Positions 42,996 to 51,222 of a stretch of 64,000 nt of DNA are shown here, piece after piece. Source of the DNA: Streptomyces umbrinus (GTDB taxonomy: Bacteria; Actinomycetota; Actinomycetes; Streptomycetales; Streptomycetaceae); assembly GCF_030817415.1 (NCBI RefSeq), contig NZ_JAUSZI010000002.1, positions 4,712,001 through 4,776,000 of the forward strand. Direction: 5' to 3'. The notes beneath the pieces are model-generated. The model made no database searches. It saw only the letters and a list, made by a program, of their open reading frames with translations, and had not been told where the DNA came from. The translations under genes and the position numbers were made by a program. Within the stretch, counting starts at the first letter, position 1. Each line of letters begins with the position of its first letter.

Positions 42996-45764
42996 TTGAG
43001 TCGCCGGACGACCCATGCGTACAAGCCGCTGAGTCTGAAGCGGAGAGCGTGGCTGACGATAGGGGCCGTGGTGCTGGGCGGGACGGGCGCCGTGACGTAC
43101 GCCGTCGCGAACCCGAGCACGGACCCGGCCGTGGACGCCGCGCGCAGCAAGCGGCCCGTGAAGGTGCACGAGCTCACGATGCAGAGCGACGGCTCGGGCC
43201 GGCGCGAGGTCGAGCGGACGAGCACCGAGCAGTTCTCGCTGCTCGGCGTCACCTGGACCGGCGCGAAGACCGACCTGGACGGCACCGCCCAGGTACGCAC
43301 CCGCGACCTGGCCACGGGCGAGTGGACCGGCTGGCAGAACCTGGATCTGGAGCCGCACCCGGTCGACAAGGCCGAGCCGGGCGCCAAGGAAGCCCGCGGG
43401 GCCTCCGACCCGCTGTGGGTCGGCCCGAGCGACGGTGTCGAGGCGCGGGTCGTCGCGGCTGGGGGCACCTCCCGGACGGAGTCTGGGGGAGGTTCGACGA
43501 GTTCGCCGCTGCCCAAGGGCCTTGAGGTCAGCCTGGTCGACCCGGGTGTGACCTCGGCCGAGGCGAAGAACAAGGCACTCGGCACGACGACCGGCACCTC
43601 CCTGGAGAACGCCGCCTTCGTCGCCGAGGACCCGACCGACTCCCCGACCCCGACCGACCCGGCCTCGGACTCCCCGTCGCCGACGGAGTCCACCGGTACG
43701 GAGCCCACGACCAGCGCGCCGGCGTCGCCCACCGAGAGCACCTCGGAGAGCCCGTCGGAGTCCGCCTCGCCGACCCCCGACCCGGTGCCGTCCCCGCCGC
43801 CGTCCACCGTGGTGCAGCCGCCGATCATCTCCCGAGCACAGTGGGGCGCCAACGAGTCGATGGTGAAGGACCCGCCGGAGTACATCGACAAGGTCAGCGC
43901 GGTCTTCGTGCACCACACGGTCGGCACGAACGACTACAGCTGCGCCGAGTCCCCGGCGCTGGTCCGCGGCATCATGGCGTACCACGTGCAGAGCGAGGGG
44001 TGGAACGACCTCGGCTACAACTTCCTGGTCGACAAGTGCGGCCGGATCTTCGAGGGCCGCGGCGGCGGCATCGACCTGCCGGTGCGCGGCGCGCACACGT
44101 ACGGCTTCAACGGCGACTCGGCGGGCATCGCCGTCCTCGGTGACTTCGAGGGCGCTGCCGCCACCTCCACCACTCCGGCCAAGGCCGCGGGCAGGCCTTC
44201 CCGCGCCGCCCTGGAGTCCGTGGCGCGCGTCGCCGCCTGGAAGCTGGGCCAGTACGGGGGCAACCCGAGCGGCCAGGTCACGCTGACCGCCGCCGCCGAC
44301 ACGGGGGTGTGGAAGGCGGGCGAGCAGGCCACGCTGAACACGATCTCCGGCCACCGCGACGGCTTCGCCACCGCGTGCCCCGGCAAGAACCTGTACTCGA
44401 AGCTGAGCGAGATCCGCCGGTACGCCTCCAGCCCCGGCAAGAACTCCGCTGTCCCCACGGCCGACTTCAACCGTGACGGCATCAGCGACGTCGTCGCCGC
44501 CACGCCCAAGCAGGGCAGCGGCTGGCTCACACTCGTGCCGGGCGGCGTCAACGGCCCCGTCTCCGCCTCGAAGGTGAAGCTCAACCAGGGCAGCGCCGGT
44601 GTTCCGGGTGCCGCCGAGTCCGGCGACCAGTGGGGCACGGCCACGGCCTGGGGCGACATCAACGCCGACGGCTACGCGGACCTCGCGATCGGTGCGCCCG
44701 GCGAGGACGACACAACTGGCCACGCCGACCGCGGTGCCGTAACGATCCTGTACGGCCCGAAGTTCGACACCGGCGCCGACACCATGGCGCTGGGCGACGA
44801 CTACGAGCCGGTCGGCGCGCGCTTCGGTGCGACGGTCGCGGTCGGCGACTTCAACGCCGACGGCAAGGCGGACGTCTTCACCGCGGCCACCGGCACGGGC
44901 GGCAACTGGGCGGCCCGCTTCAACGACGGCCACGAGGTCGCGGGCGACCTCACCACCGTCTCCGGCGCCCTCTCGTACGCGGACGCCACGACCGGTGACT
45001 TCAACCGGGACGGCTACGCGGACGTGGCGCTCAACTACCGCGACGCGTCCGGAGTCGGCAAGGTCACCTGGTTCAAGGGCTCCAAGTCGCTGGGCCTGTC
45101 TAAGGTTTCGACACTCTCCGTGAAGGGCGGCCGGTCCATCGCCTCGGGCGACGTGAACGGCAACGGCTACGACGACATCGTCATCGGGCAGCCGTACGCC
45201 ACGGAGTCCGGCGCCATCTCCGGCGGCCAGGTCACCATGGTTCCGGGCACGTCGACCGGCTTCACCACGACCGGGATGACGAAGATCACCCAGGACACCG
45301 CGGGGGTCGCGGGCGCCAACGAGTCCGGGGACGCCCTGGGTACCTCGGTCTCCGTGGGCGACTTCAACGCCGACGGTTACGCGGACGTCCTCGCCGGCGC
45401 CCCGAACGAGGACATCACCCGCACCACCAACCGCGCCAACGCGGGCGCGATCTGGCTCTTCAAGGGCGCCTCGTCGGGCCTCACGGGCACGGGCTCTCTC
45501 TCCTACTCCCAGGACACGGCGGGTATCCCCGGCTCCACGGAGAAGGACGACAAGCTGGGCTCGTCCGTCTCCCTGACGGACGTCTCCGGCCACGGCCGCG
45601 CTCATCTCCTCATCGGCGCGGAGGGCGAGGACGCGGGTAACGGCACGCTCCTGTACCTCCCGACGACGGCCTCGGGCGTCTCCGTCGCCAAGTCGGCGTA
45701 CTACGGCGTAACCCAACTCACCACGCCGACGGCTGGCCGCCTGGGGCAGTTCTTGACCCCTTAG
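42996..45764 (+). CDS. PGRP/amidase-2 domain protein with FG-GAP repeats, secreted
   Basis: About 922 residues. Signal-anchor region near residues 12-35. The stretch 45-160 is a conserved pre-domain, followed by a Ser/Pro/Thr linker. The amidase-2/PGRP domain runs from PIISRAQWGANES (about 275) through VFVHHTVG, DLGYNFLVDKCGRIFEGRGGG, HTYGFNGDSAGIAVLGDF and ISGHRDG, with the zinc histidines in place. Then six calcium-binding FG-GAP blades (DFNRDGISDV, DINADGYADL, DFNADGKADV, DFNRDGYADV, DVNGNGYDDI, DFNADGYADV). It probably binds or cleaves peptidoglycan. TTG 42996 fits the ribosome site better than GTG 42987. A 35-bp repeat is inserted in frame at 43458. Confidence 0.88.
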   Translation: MSRRTTHAYKPLSLKRRAWLTIGAVVLGGTGAVTYAVANPSTDPAVDAARSKRPVKVHELTMQSDGSGRREVERTSTEQFSLLGVTWTGAKTDLDGTAQVRTRDLATGEWTGWQNLDLEPHPVDKAEPGAKEARGASDPLWVGPSDGVEARVVAAGGTSRTESGGGSTSSPLPKGLEVSLVDPGVTSAEAKNKALGTTTGTSLENAAFVAEDPTDSPTPTDPASDSPSPTESTGTEPTTSAPASPTESTSESPSESASPTPDPVPSPPPSTVVQPPIISRAQWGANESMVKDPPEYIDKVSAVFVHHTVGTNDYSCAESPALVRGIMAYHVQSEGWNDLGYNFLVDKCGRIFEGRGGGIDLPVRGAHTYGFNGDSAGIAVLGDFEGAAATSTTPAKAAGRPSRAALESVARVAAWKLGQYGGNPSGQVTLTAAADTGVWKAGEQATLNTISGHRDGFATACPGKNLYSKLSEIRRYASSPGKNSAVPTADFNRDGISDVVAATPKQGSGWLTLVPGGVNGPVSASKVKLNQGSAGVPGAAESGDQWGTATAWGDINADGYADLAIGAPGEDDTTGHADRGAVTILYGPKFDTGADTMALGDDYEPVGARFGATVAVGDFNADGKADVFTAATGTGGNWAARFNDGHEVAGDLTTVSGALSYADATTGDFNRDGYADVALNYRDASGVGKVTWFKGSKSLGLSKVSTLSVKGGRSIASGDVNGNGYDDIVIGQPYATESGAISGGQVTMVPGTSTGFTTTGMTKITQDTAGVAGANESGDALGTSVSVGDFNADGYADVLAGAPNEDITRTTNRANAGAIWLFKGASSGLTGTGSLSYSQDTAGIPGSTEKDDKLGSSVSLTDVSGHGRAHLLIGAEGEDAGNGTLLYLPTTASGVSVAKSAYYGVTQLTTPTAGRLGQFLTP
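43458..43492 (+). repeat. 35-bp intragenic repeat, copy 2
   Basis: Same 35 bases as 26128-26162 (opposite strand), read in frame as AAGGTSRTESGGGS within the linker before the amidase domain. Confidence 0.9.
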
Positions 45765-45778
45765 CCCCACGAGGGAGA

Positions 45779-45815
45779 GCCGGGGCCCGCACGTCTGGGG
45801 CTCCGGCTTTTCTTC
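45779..45815 (+). terminator. Intrinsic terminator of the amidase gene
   Basis: An 11-bp stem (AGCCGGGGCCC with GGGGCTCCGGCT, one G-T pair), then TTTTCTTC, 15 bp after the stop. Confidence 0.85.
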
Positions 45816-45832
45816 GCCCCCGCCGCCCCTAC

Positions 45833-45872
45833 CCTCCCCCACTCTCGGCTTCGCTCGAGCGGGGGGACCCCC
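45833..45872. repeat. Intergenic relative of the CCTCCCCC repeat
   Basis: Begins CCTCCCCCACTC and ends GGGGGGACCCCC with a CTTCGCTCGAG centre. It has the same palindromic architecture as the two 35-bp intragenic copies but a different centre. Confidence 0.6.
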
Positions 45873-45920
45873 ATCGTCACTAACTCAGGGGCTCCGCCCC
45901 CGAACCCCCGCCAAAAGATT

Positions 45921-45963
45921 GCGCAGTTCCCCGCGCCCCTTTAAGGGGCGCGGGGAACTGCGC
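45921..45963. repeat. Dispersed GTTCCCCGCGCCCCT repeat, perfect palindrome
   Basis: Two 21-base arms around a single central T, fully complementary. Lies between the amidase terminator and the end of the hypothetical gene at 46065. Confidence 0.9.
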
Positions 45964-46064
45964 GACCAGCCACAACGCACCCGCACCCGACAACACACCC
46001 CACGGGGCCTGGGGCGGAGCCCCAGGGGACGGGAATGGGTAGGGGCGGCGGGGGCGATAACCCC

Positions 46065-46655
46065 TCAGACTCGGCCGCGCGCCCGGCGCGAGACGACCGC
46101 GCGGAGGACGCGGCGGCCCTCCGTCGACAGATCGAGCGCCTTACGAATCCCCGCCGGACCATGGGCGGACAACAGCTCCAGGATGGCGATCTGACGCCGC
46201 AGTTCGGCCGCGACAAGCGGCGACATGTCCTGCGTACGCCCCTCCCGCCGAGCCGTCACCGAGGACGCACCGTCGCCCGCGGCATCGAGGAGCCGGTGAA
46301 TCTGGAGCGCGGCGACGGAACAGGCGTCAGCCCACTCACGAAGGTTCCCGGCACCACGGTCCACCGGAACGGCACCGAGCATCCGATGAGCGAGCACGGT
46401 GGCCTCCCCCTCGGCAAACCCCCCGTCACCCGGGCCGCCGGCAGCAACACCGGGCACATCGAGCTTGGCGCGCGCCTGCTCGACCCGCTCCCCCCAGTCC
46501 TCGCCCCACCCCTCGCTCTCGGCAAGGCTCGCCCACAACGGCCGCAGAATCTCGTCGTCCCCGCCCAACAGCGGCACGCACCGGTCCAGACACGCCAGCC
46601 CGCTCGCCGCAAGACCACGCTCGTCGGCCTGAGCGATCAGTTCCACCAGGCTCAT
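46065..46655 (-). CDS. Hypothetical protein
   Basis: A 196-aa cytosolic protein, mostly helical in appearance (SLVELIAQADERGLAASGLACLDRCVPLLGGDDEILRPLWASL), with GNLREWADACSVAALQIHRLLD and an arginine-rich C-terminus (EGRRVLRAVVSRRARGRV). No known motif recognised. ATG 46655 has GAGGGAGG upstream, and a GTG three bases earlier is also in frame. It is followed on the same strand, 99 bp upstream in the genome, by another hypothetical gene. Confidence 0.65.
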   Translation of the reverse strand: MSLVELIAQADERGLAASGLACLDRCVPLLGGDDEILRPLWASLAESEGWGEDWGERVEQARAKLDVPGVAAGGPGDGGFAEGEATVLAHRMLGAVPVDRGAGNLREWADACSVAALQIHRLLDAAGDGASSVTARREGRTQDMSPLVAAELRRQIAILELLSAHGPAGIRKALDLSTEGRRVLRAVVSRRARGRV

Positions 46656-46754
46656 CACGCCTCCCTCGGTGGGGCCGCCTCTGGTAACGGAGCCCGCACT
46701 TCCCCTTACTGCGTGCACTGTGGCCGGAACGTCACACTGCGAGTTGGCCGAAAT

Positions 46755-47273
46755 CTACATGGGGACAACGCCGAGCCGGTCCAGAAATCGGAAGAAAAGC
46801 ATCTCGGCCGACGGATCGGCGTCGGAGGTGAGCACGTCGAGGAGGGGCTCCTCGGGCACGGGACGCCCTGATTCGGCGGCCCAGGCGACGGCCCGTCCGA
46901 CAGCGTCGTGCGGTTCGAGGAAGAAGTCGTCGACGGCCAGCCCGTCCTCGTTGCCGCCGAGGTACCCGGCCATCGCGTCCCTGTCCAGGCAGGTCGTCCA
47001 GGCACCGCTCTCGGGCGCGGCCGCCTCGACGACCACGCAGTCGCTGTCCATCACGTACCCGAACAGCGCGGGCGCGCCCGTCTCCTGGGCCAGGTCGTTC
47101 ATGTTGCCGACGTCACCCTTGGCAGGGTCGTCGGGAGCGTTCGGGTACTCCCACACCTGCCAGCCGTCCTCCGCCGTCTGGTGCAGCGTCAGGCCGGACG
47201 CGCCCGACAGCGCCTCCAGTTCCGCGAGCGGCTGCTCGCTCCTGCCTACGACGAAATATCCCCAGTAGCCCAT
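46755..47273 (-). CDS. Hypothetical protein (MGYWGYFVVGRS-type)
   Basis: A 172-aa acidic cytosolic protein. It starts MGYWGYFVVGRSEQPL and continues with a mixed alpha/beta pattern (EDGWQVWEYPNAPDD, GAPALFGYVMDSDCVVVEA, then LDRDAMAGYLGG, ending LFFRFLDRLGVVPM). The shape recalls small actinobacterial proteins of unknown function found near SUKH-like genes, but I cannot assign a family. ATG 47273 has GGGGGAG just upstream; the longer open frame to 47450 has no such site. Confidence 0.65.
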   Translation of the reverse strand: MGYWGYFVVGRSEQPLAELEALSGASGLTLHQTAEDGWQVWEYPNAPDDPAKGDVGNMNDLAQETGAPALFGYVMDSDCVVVEAAAPESGAWTTCLDRDAMAGYLGGNEDGLAVDDFFLEPHDAVGRAVAWAAESGRPVPEEPLLDVLTSDADPSAEMLFFRFLDRLGVVPM

Positions 47274-47469
47274 CCCGCTCCCCCGGTGTATCGGTTCGGC
47301 CAGCGTGAATACACCACACACGCACGGCAGTTCGCCACCGAAACGGGCAAGCCGCCGCAACTGCGCCACACCGGCGCGTGATCCAGGCCAGGCCTTTTCG
47401 TCCTGCATACCGTCACCTGGGCGTTGACGTCCACGCGACACGACCGTCACGTACGCCTCGTCCGTATCC

Positions 47470-49113
47470 TCAGCCCAGTTTCCCCGCGAGCTCCTTGAAC
47501 TCCGCCCACGGCATCCCCGGCTTCCGCGGATCCCAGAGCTTCTGTGTCAGCGCCCGCAGCGGCATCCGGATCCCCGCCGCCACCTGGTCCTGGGTCTGCG
47601 AGGCGGAGAGGTCGCACCAGACGGCGAAGTAGCCGCCGAGGATCTGGTCGTCGTACTCCCGTGGCACCGGCGTCGTCCCGCGCACGACGAGCGGGGTCCA
47701 CTGCTCGTAGATGCGCTGCCCGGTCGGGTAGACGAAGGCGTTGGGCTGCCCGAGCACGTAGTACAGGTACTCGTCGTTGTAGTTGATGACCTCGCGCCCG
47801 GCCCGCAGGTACTCGGCCGGCTGCCGCGCGCCGATCTCCTTGCCCGTCCAGTACGCGACCTGGATGTCGTCGTCGGCCTGCACCGCGCCCCCGGGGAAGA
47901 ACCCGTCGTTCCAGGCCCGTACGGTCCGGTCGTGCCCGCGCATCACGTCGGCCCGGTCGTTGAGCCACCCGGTCGCGAGGTCCGCGATCCCGGCGCCCGA
48001 GCCGTACTTGGCCTTCGCGGCGGCGGCCAGCTGCGGATACGAGGCCGCCGGGTTCGACACCGTCAGCGCCCGGTACTCGTCGGCGCCGAGATGCCAGTGG
48101 CGCCCGGGGAAGAGGTCCGCGTACTCGTTCAGCAGGTCGTCCACGATCTTCGCGGACGCGGGCTTGGAGATGTCCAGCGAGCCCCGCGAGACGACGCCCT
48201 GCGTGTTGCGGAGCTGGAGGTCGGGGTGCGCGTCGAGCACCGCGCCCAGGTGGCCGGGCGAGTCGATCTCGGGCACGACGGTGATGTGCCGGCTGGCCGC
48301 GAGCGCGAGGATGCGCCGCACCTCCGCCTTCGACAGATGCTGCTTCGACACGACCTCGGGATGGGAGTCGGAGGCGATCCGGAAGCCCTGGTCGTCGGAG
48401 AAGTGCAGCCCGAGCTGGTTGTACTTCAGGTCCCCCAGCTCACGGATCCGGTCCTCGATCCAGCCGGCCGTGAAGTGCTTGCGCGCGATGTCCAGCATGA
48501 ACCCGCGCTGCGGCTTGGCCGGCGAGTCCCGTACGACTCCCTCGGGTGCCGTGCCGCCCTGGCGTACCTCCTGCTTGAGCGTGCGCGTGCCGTAGAAGAC
48601 GCCCGCCTCGGCCGTCCCGCTGATCCGCACCCGCCCGTCCTTCACGGCCAGCGTGTACGACTCGGCGTTCGCGTCCTCGTCGGTGAGGCCCAGCTCCACG
48701 TCGCCGGCCCGCGCCCCGCCCGAGCCCGCGTAGGCCAGGCCCAGTTCCCCGGCGAGCAGCCGCCCCTCGTCCGCGAGCGCGTCGTCGCCCACGACGACCC
48801 GCCCGCCCTTCCCGGGACGCCAGCCGGGCCCGCGCGCAGGCGTGTGCTCCCGTACGGCCGGGATGGTCCGAGGAGTCTTCGACAGCGGATACGTCCGACT
48901 GGGTGACGGAGTGGGCGACTGGGACGGTGTCGGCGCCAGGGCGGTTCTCCCGCCGGAGGGCCGCTGGGACGAGGGCGCGCCGGAGTCACCGCTCGGCCAG
49001 AGCCCGACGGTCAGCGCGGCACCCGCCGCGACCGCCACGCCCGCACCGACCAGCAGAGTCCTCCTGCCGCCCGGCACGGACCGCGAAGCCCTGCGCCCAC
49101 GCCCGTTCACCAC
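47470..49113 (-). CDS. Secreted beta-N-acetylhexosaminidase (GH20)
   Basis: A 547-aa glycoside hydrolase. The N-terminus carries RRTLLVGAGVAVAAG, a membrane anchor or Tat-like signal, then a Ser/Pro/Thr linker (residues 45-85). Domain 2 of GH20 covers about 100-195 and the catalytic barrel about 200-540. Catalytic Asp-Glu are in WHLGADEYR, with HFSDDQGFRI and VPEIDSPGHLGAVL supporting. It releases GlcNAc or GalNAc from chitin, peptidoglycan or glycan fragments. Start GTG 49113 or 49110. Confidence 0.92.
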   Translation of the reverse strand: MVNGRGRRASRSVPGGRRTLLVGAGVAVAAGAALTVGLWPSGDSGAPSSQRPSGGRTALAPTPSQSPTPSPSRTYPLSKTPRTIPAVREHTPARGPGWRPGKGGRVVVGDDALADEGRLLAGELGLAYAGSGGARAGDVELGLTDEDANAESYTLAVKDGRVRISGTAEAGVFYGTRTLKQEVRQGGTAPEGVVRDSPAKPQRGFMLDIARKHFTAGWIEDRIRELGDLKYNQLGLHFSDDQGFRIASDSHPEVVSKQHLSKAEVRRILALAASRHITVVPEIDSPGHLGAVLDAHPDLQLRNTQGVVSRGSLDISKPASAKIVDDLLNEYADLFPGRHWHLGADEYRALTVSNPAASYPQLAAAAKAKYGSGAGIADLATGWLNDRADVMRGHDRTVRAWNDGFFPGGAVQADDDIQVAYWTGKEIGARQPAEYLRAGREVINYNDEYLYYVLGQPNAFVYPTGQRIYEQWTPLVVRGTTPVPREYDDQILGGYFAVWCDLSASQTQDQVAAGIRMPLRALTQKLWDPRKPGMPWAEFKELAGKLG

Positions 49114-49273
49114 AGACCACTCACCCTCCTGCGATCACTCTCGTACCTGTACCTTCACTGTGAACCTAGGCCCCGTCAGCCGGGGCCGCCGTCCACCGCC
49201 CGTTCTTAAACTCTCTCTTACGGGTGATATTCGGGCATCCGTCGGACAGGTCGCGTCACTCCTCGATAGCGTG

Positions 49274-49969
49274 ATGACACATCTCTCACTTGACCCCCTG
49301 CCGAACCACGCGTGGCGCACATCCGAGCGTCACCGAACCGCCGAGGAACCCACGCTGCCCGCGCACCGTCCTTCCCGCCTCCCCGGCCAGGCCGTCGCCA
49401 TTCCGGACCCGTCCGACCCGCCCGAGCCGTCCGGGCGCTCGGCACTGCCGGAGCAGACCCGCTCGGCGCCGGATCCCACCGGACCCCGCCCCAGCGGCCT
49501 GGACCGGTTCAACGGCATGCCCGCCGACGAGGCCGAGCTCGCCCTCCTCACCTGCTGCGGCAGCCACCGCTGGGCCCGCCGCGTCGCCGCCCACCGCCCG
49601 TACCCCGACCTGGAGTCCCTCCTGGCCGCGGCCGACGAGGCGGCGTACGACCTGACCCCCGGCGATCTCGCCGAGGCCCTGGCCTGCGAATCCCTCACCC
49701 TCCTCCCGGAAGGCGCGTACTCCGCGGCCCACACCGCCCTGAGCGCCGCCCACGCCGCCTACGAGAGCCGTTTCGGCCACGTCTTCGTGATCTGCCTGGA
49801 CGACACGGCCCCCGAGGAGTCCCTCGACCAGGTCCTGGCCGGAATCCGATCACGATTGACAAACGATCCCGACGAGGAACGAATCCTGACCGCAGAAGAA
49901 CTCCGCCGCCTGGCCAGAGGCCGCCTCACCAGGTCTTTCAGGCCGGCGGGTAACTGCGCGGTCTCCTAG
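49274..49969 (+). CDS. OHCU decarboxylase-like protein
   Basis: A 231-aa protein. The conserved part starts near residue 75 (GLDRFNGMPADEAELALLTCCGSHRWARRVAAHRPYPDLESLLAAADEA) and continues to SRFGHVFVICLDD, EILTAEELRRLARGRL. This is the pattern of 2-oxo-4-hydroxy-4-carboxy-5-ureidoimidazoline decarboxylase, the last step from urate to S-allantoin. The first 75 residues are proline-rich and may not be translated; ATG 49517 is an alternative start. No other urate genes are nearby. Confidence 0.8.
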   Translation: MTHLSLDPLPNHAWRTSERHRTAEEPTLPAHRPSRLPGQAVAIPDPSDPPEPSGRSALPEQTRSAPDPTGPRPSGLDRFNGMPADEAELALLTCCGSHRWARRVAAHRPYPDLESLLAAADEAAYDLTPGDLAEALACESLTLLPEGAYSAAHTALSAAHAAYESRFGHVFVICLDDTAPEESLDQVLAGIRSRLTNDPDEERILTAEELRRLARGRLTRSFRPAGNCAVS

Positions 49970-50328
49970 CGACACTTCCAGGGCCACGAGGACGCAGTCT
50001 TTTCAGGGGCGCGGGGAACAGCGCAGGCTTCTAGGGGCGCGGGGAACTGCGCAGTCTTTTAGGGGCGCGAGGAACTGCGCGACCAGCCACAACACACCCG
50101 CACCCGGCAAACCACGCAAACCCCACCCCCGTAGCCGCCCCCGCCCCACCTACGGAGTAGCCCGTCCGTGTCCCATATGACTGCCGGTTCGATCACATCG
50201 GTAGGCCCGCCGTAAACGTTCCGACAACACGTCGCTACGATGGCCAGGGCCGGTGGACCGTACCCGGCCGGGCCCGTCCGACACAGAAGCCGGCGCGGCC
50301 CCAATCCCCGCTCCCGGAGGGTTCTTCC
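49970..50328. other. 359-bp gap: three dispersed repeats and the sdh promoter region
   Basis: The first half holds three tandem copies of the dispersed repeat. The second half (50150-50328) should contain the sdhC promoter. A TACGAT near 50236 is a possible -10, but I see no matching -35. Confidence 0.55.
50005..50080. repeat. Three direct copies of the dispersed repeat
   Basis: Copies at 50005-50026, 50033-50054 and 50061-50080, each AGGGGCGCGGGGAACTGCGC or a one-base variant, at a spacing of 28 bp. Confidence 0.9.
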
Positions 50329-50709
50329 GTGCCGGCTGGAACGCTGTACCGCGGCCGGGAAGGAATGTGGTCATGGGTGGCTCATCGAGTCACCGGCGTC
50401 CTCATCTTCTTCTTCCTGTTCGTACACGTGCTGGACACCGCTCTTGTCCGTGTCTCCCCCGAGGACTACGACAAGGTCGTAGCCACCTACAAGACGCCGA
50501 TCGTCGCGCTGCTGGAGTACGGCCTCGTCGCCGCCATCCTCTTCCACGCGCTCAACGGCCTGCGTGTGATCGCCGTCGACTTCTGGTCGAAGGGCCCGCG
50601 CTACCAGAAGCAGATGCTCTGGACCGTGGTCGGCATCTGGGTCGTGCTGATGGTCGGGGCCCTGTACCCCGTACTCGGCCACGCCGCTCGTGAAGTCTTC
50701 GGGAGCTGA
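50329..50709 (+). CDS. sdhC: Succinate dehydrogenase cytochrome b556 subunit
   Basis: A 126-aa membrane anchor of respiratory complex II. Three helices; the first carries GMWSWVAHRVTGVLIFFFLFVHVLDT with a conserved Ser/Arg (quinone site) and His (heme ligand region). The second is LEYGLVAAILFHALNGLRVIAVDF. GTG 50329 has GGAGGG 7 bases upstream. First gene of sdhCDAB, each 0-20 bp from the next. Confidence 0.95.
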   Translation: MPAGTLYRGREGMWSWVAHRVTGVLIFFFLFVHVLDTALVRVSPEDYDKVVATYKTPIVALLEYGLVAAILFHALNGLRVIAVDFWSKGPRYQKQMLWTVVGIWVVLMVGALYPVLGHAAREVFGS

Positions 50710-50717
50710 CGCCAACA

Positions 50718-51203
50718 ATGTCCACCACTGAGAAGACCGCCGCCTCCGGCATCGGCCCCGTCGAGGGCGCGTCCCTCTACGGCGTCGACAACCCGGCGCC
50801 CCTCATCGAGGCCCCGCGCAAGCGGACGAAGAAGACCCCGAAGTCCACCCGTGGCAACTTCGAGATGGCCGCATGGCTCTTCATGCGTCTGTCCGGCATC
50901 GTCCTCGTCGTCCTCGTCATCGGCCACCTGCTGATCCAGCTCGTCCTCGACGGCGGCGTCTCCAAGATCGGCTTCGCCTTCGTGGCGGGCCGCTGGGCGT
51001 CCCCGTTCTGGCAGACGTGGGACCTGCTGATGCTGTGGCTGGCGATGCTGCACGGCGCCAACGGCCTGCGCACGGTCATCAACGACTACGCGGAGCGCGC
51101 GAACACCCGGCTGTGGCTCAAGGGCCTGCTCTACACGGCCACGGTGTTCACCATCCTGCTGGGCACGCTGGTGATCTTCACCTTCGACCCGAACATCCGC
51201 TAG
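50718..51203 (+). CDS. sdhD: Succinate dehydrogenase hydrophobic membrane anchor
   Basis: A 161-aa second membrane anchor. A hydrophilic N-terminal tail of about 50 residues is followed by three helices. The first helix contains [28 protein letters not shown] (heme and quinone residues). The second is in [27 protein letters not shown]. It lies 8 bp after sdhC and forms the quinone-reducing membrane domain with it. Confidence 0.95.
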   Translation: MSTTEKTAASGIGPVEGASLYGVDNPAPLIEAPRKRTKKTPKSTRGNFEMAAWLFMRLSGIVLVVLVIGHLLIQLVLDGGVSKIGFAFVAGRWASPFWQTWDLLMLWLAMLHGANGLRTVINDYAERANTRLWLKGLLYTATVFTILLGTLVIFTFDPNIR

Positions 51204-51222
51204 ATCCGGGGCTACGAGAATC

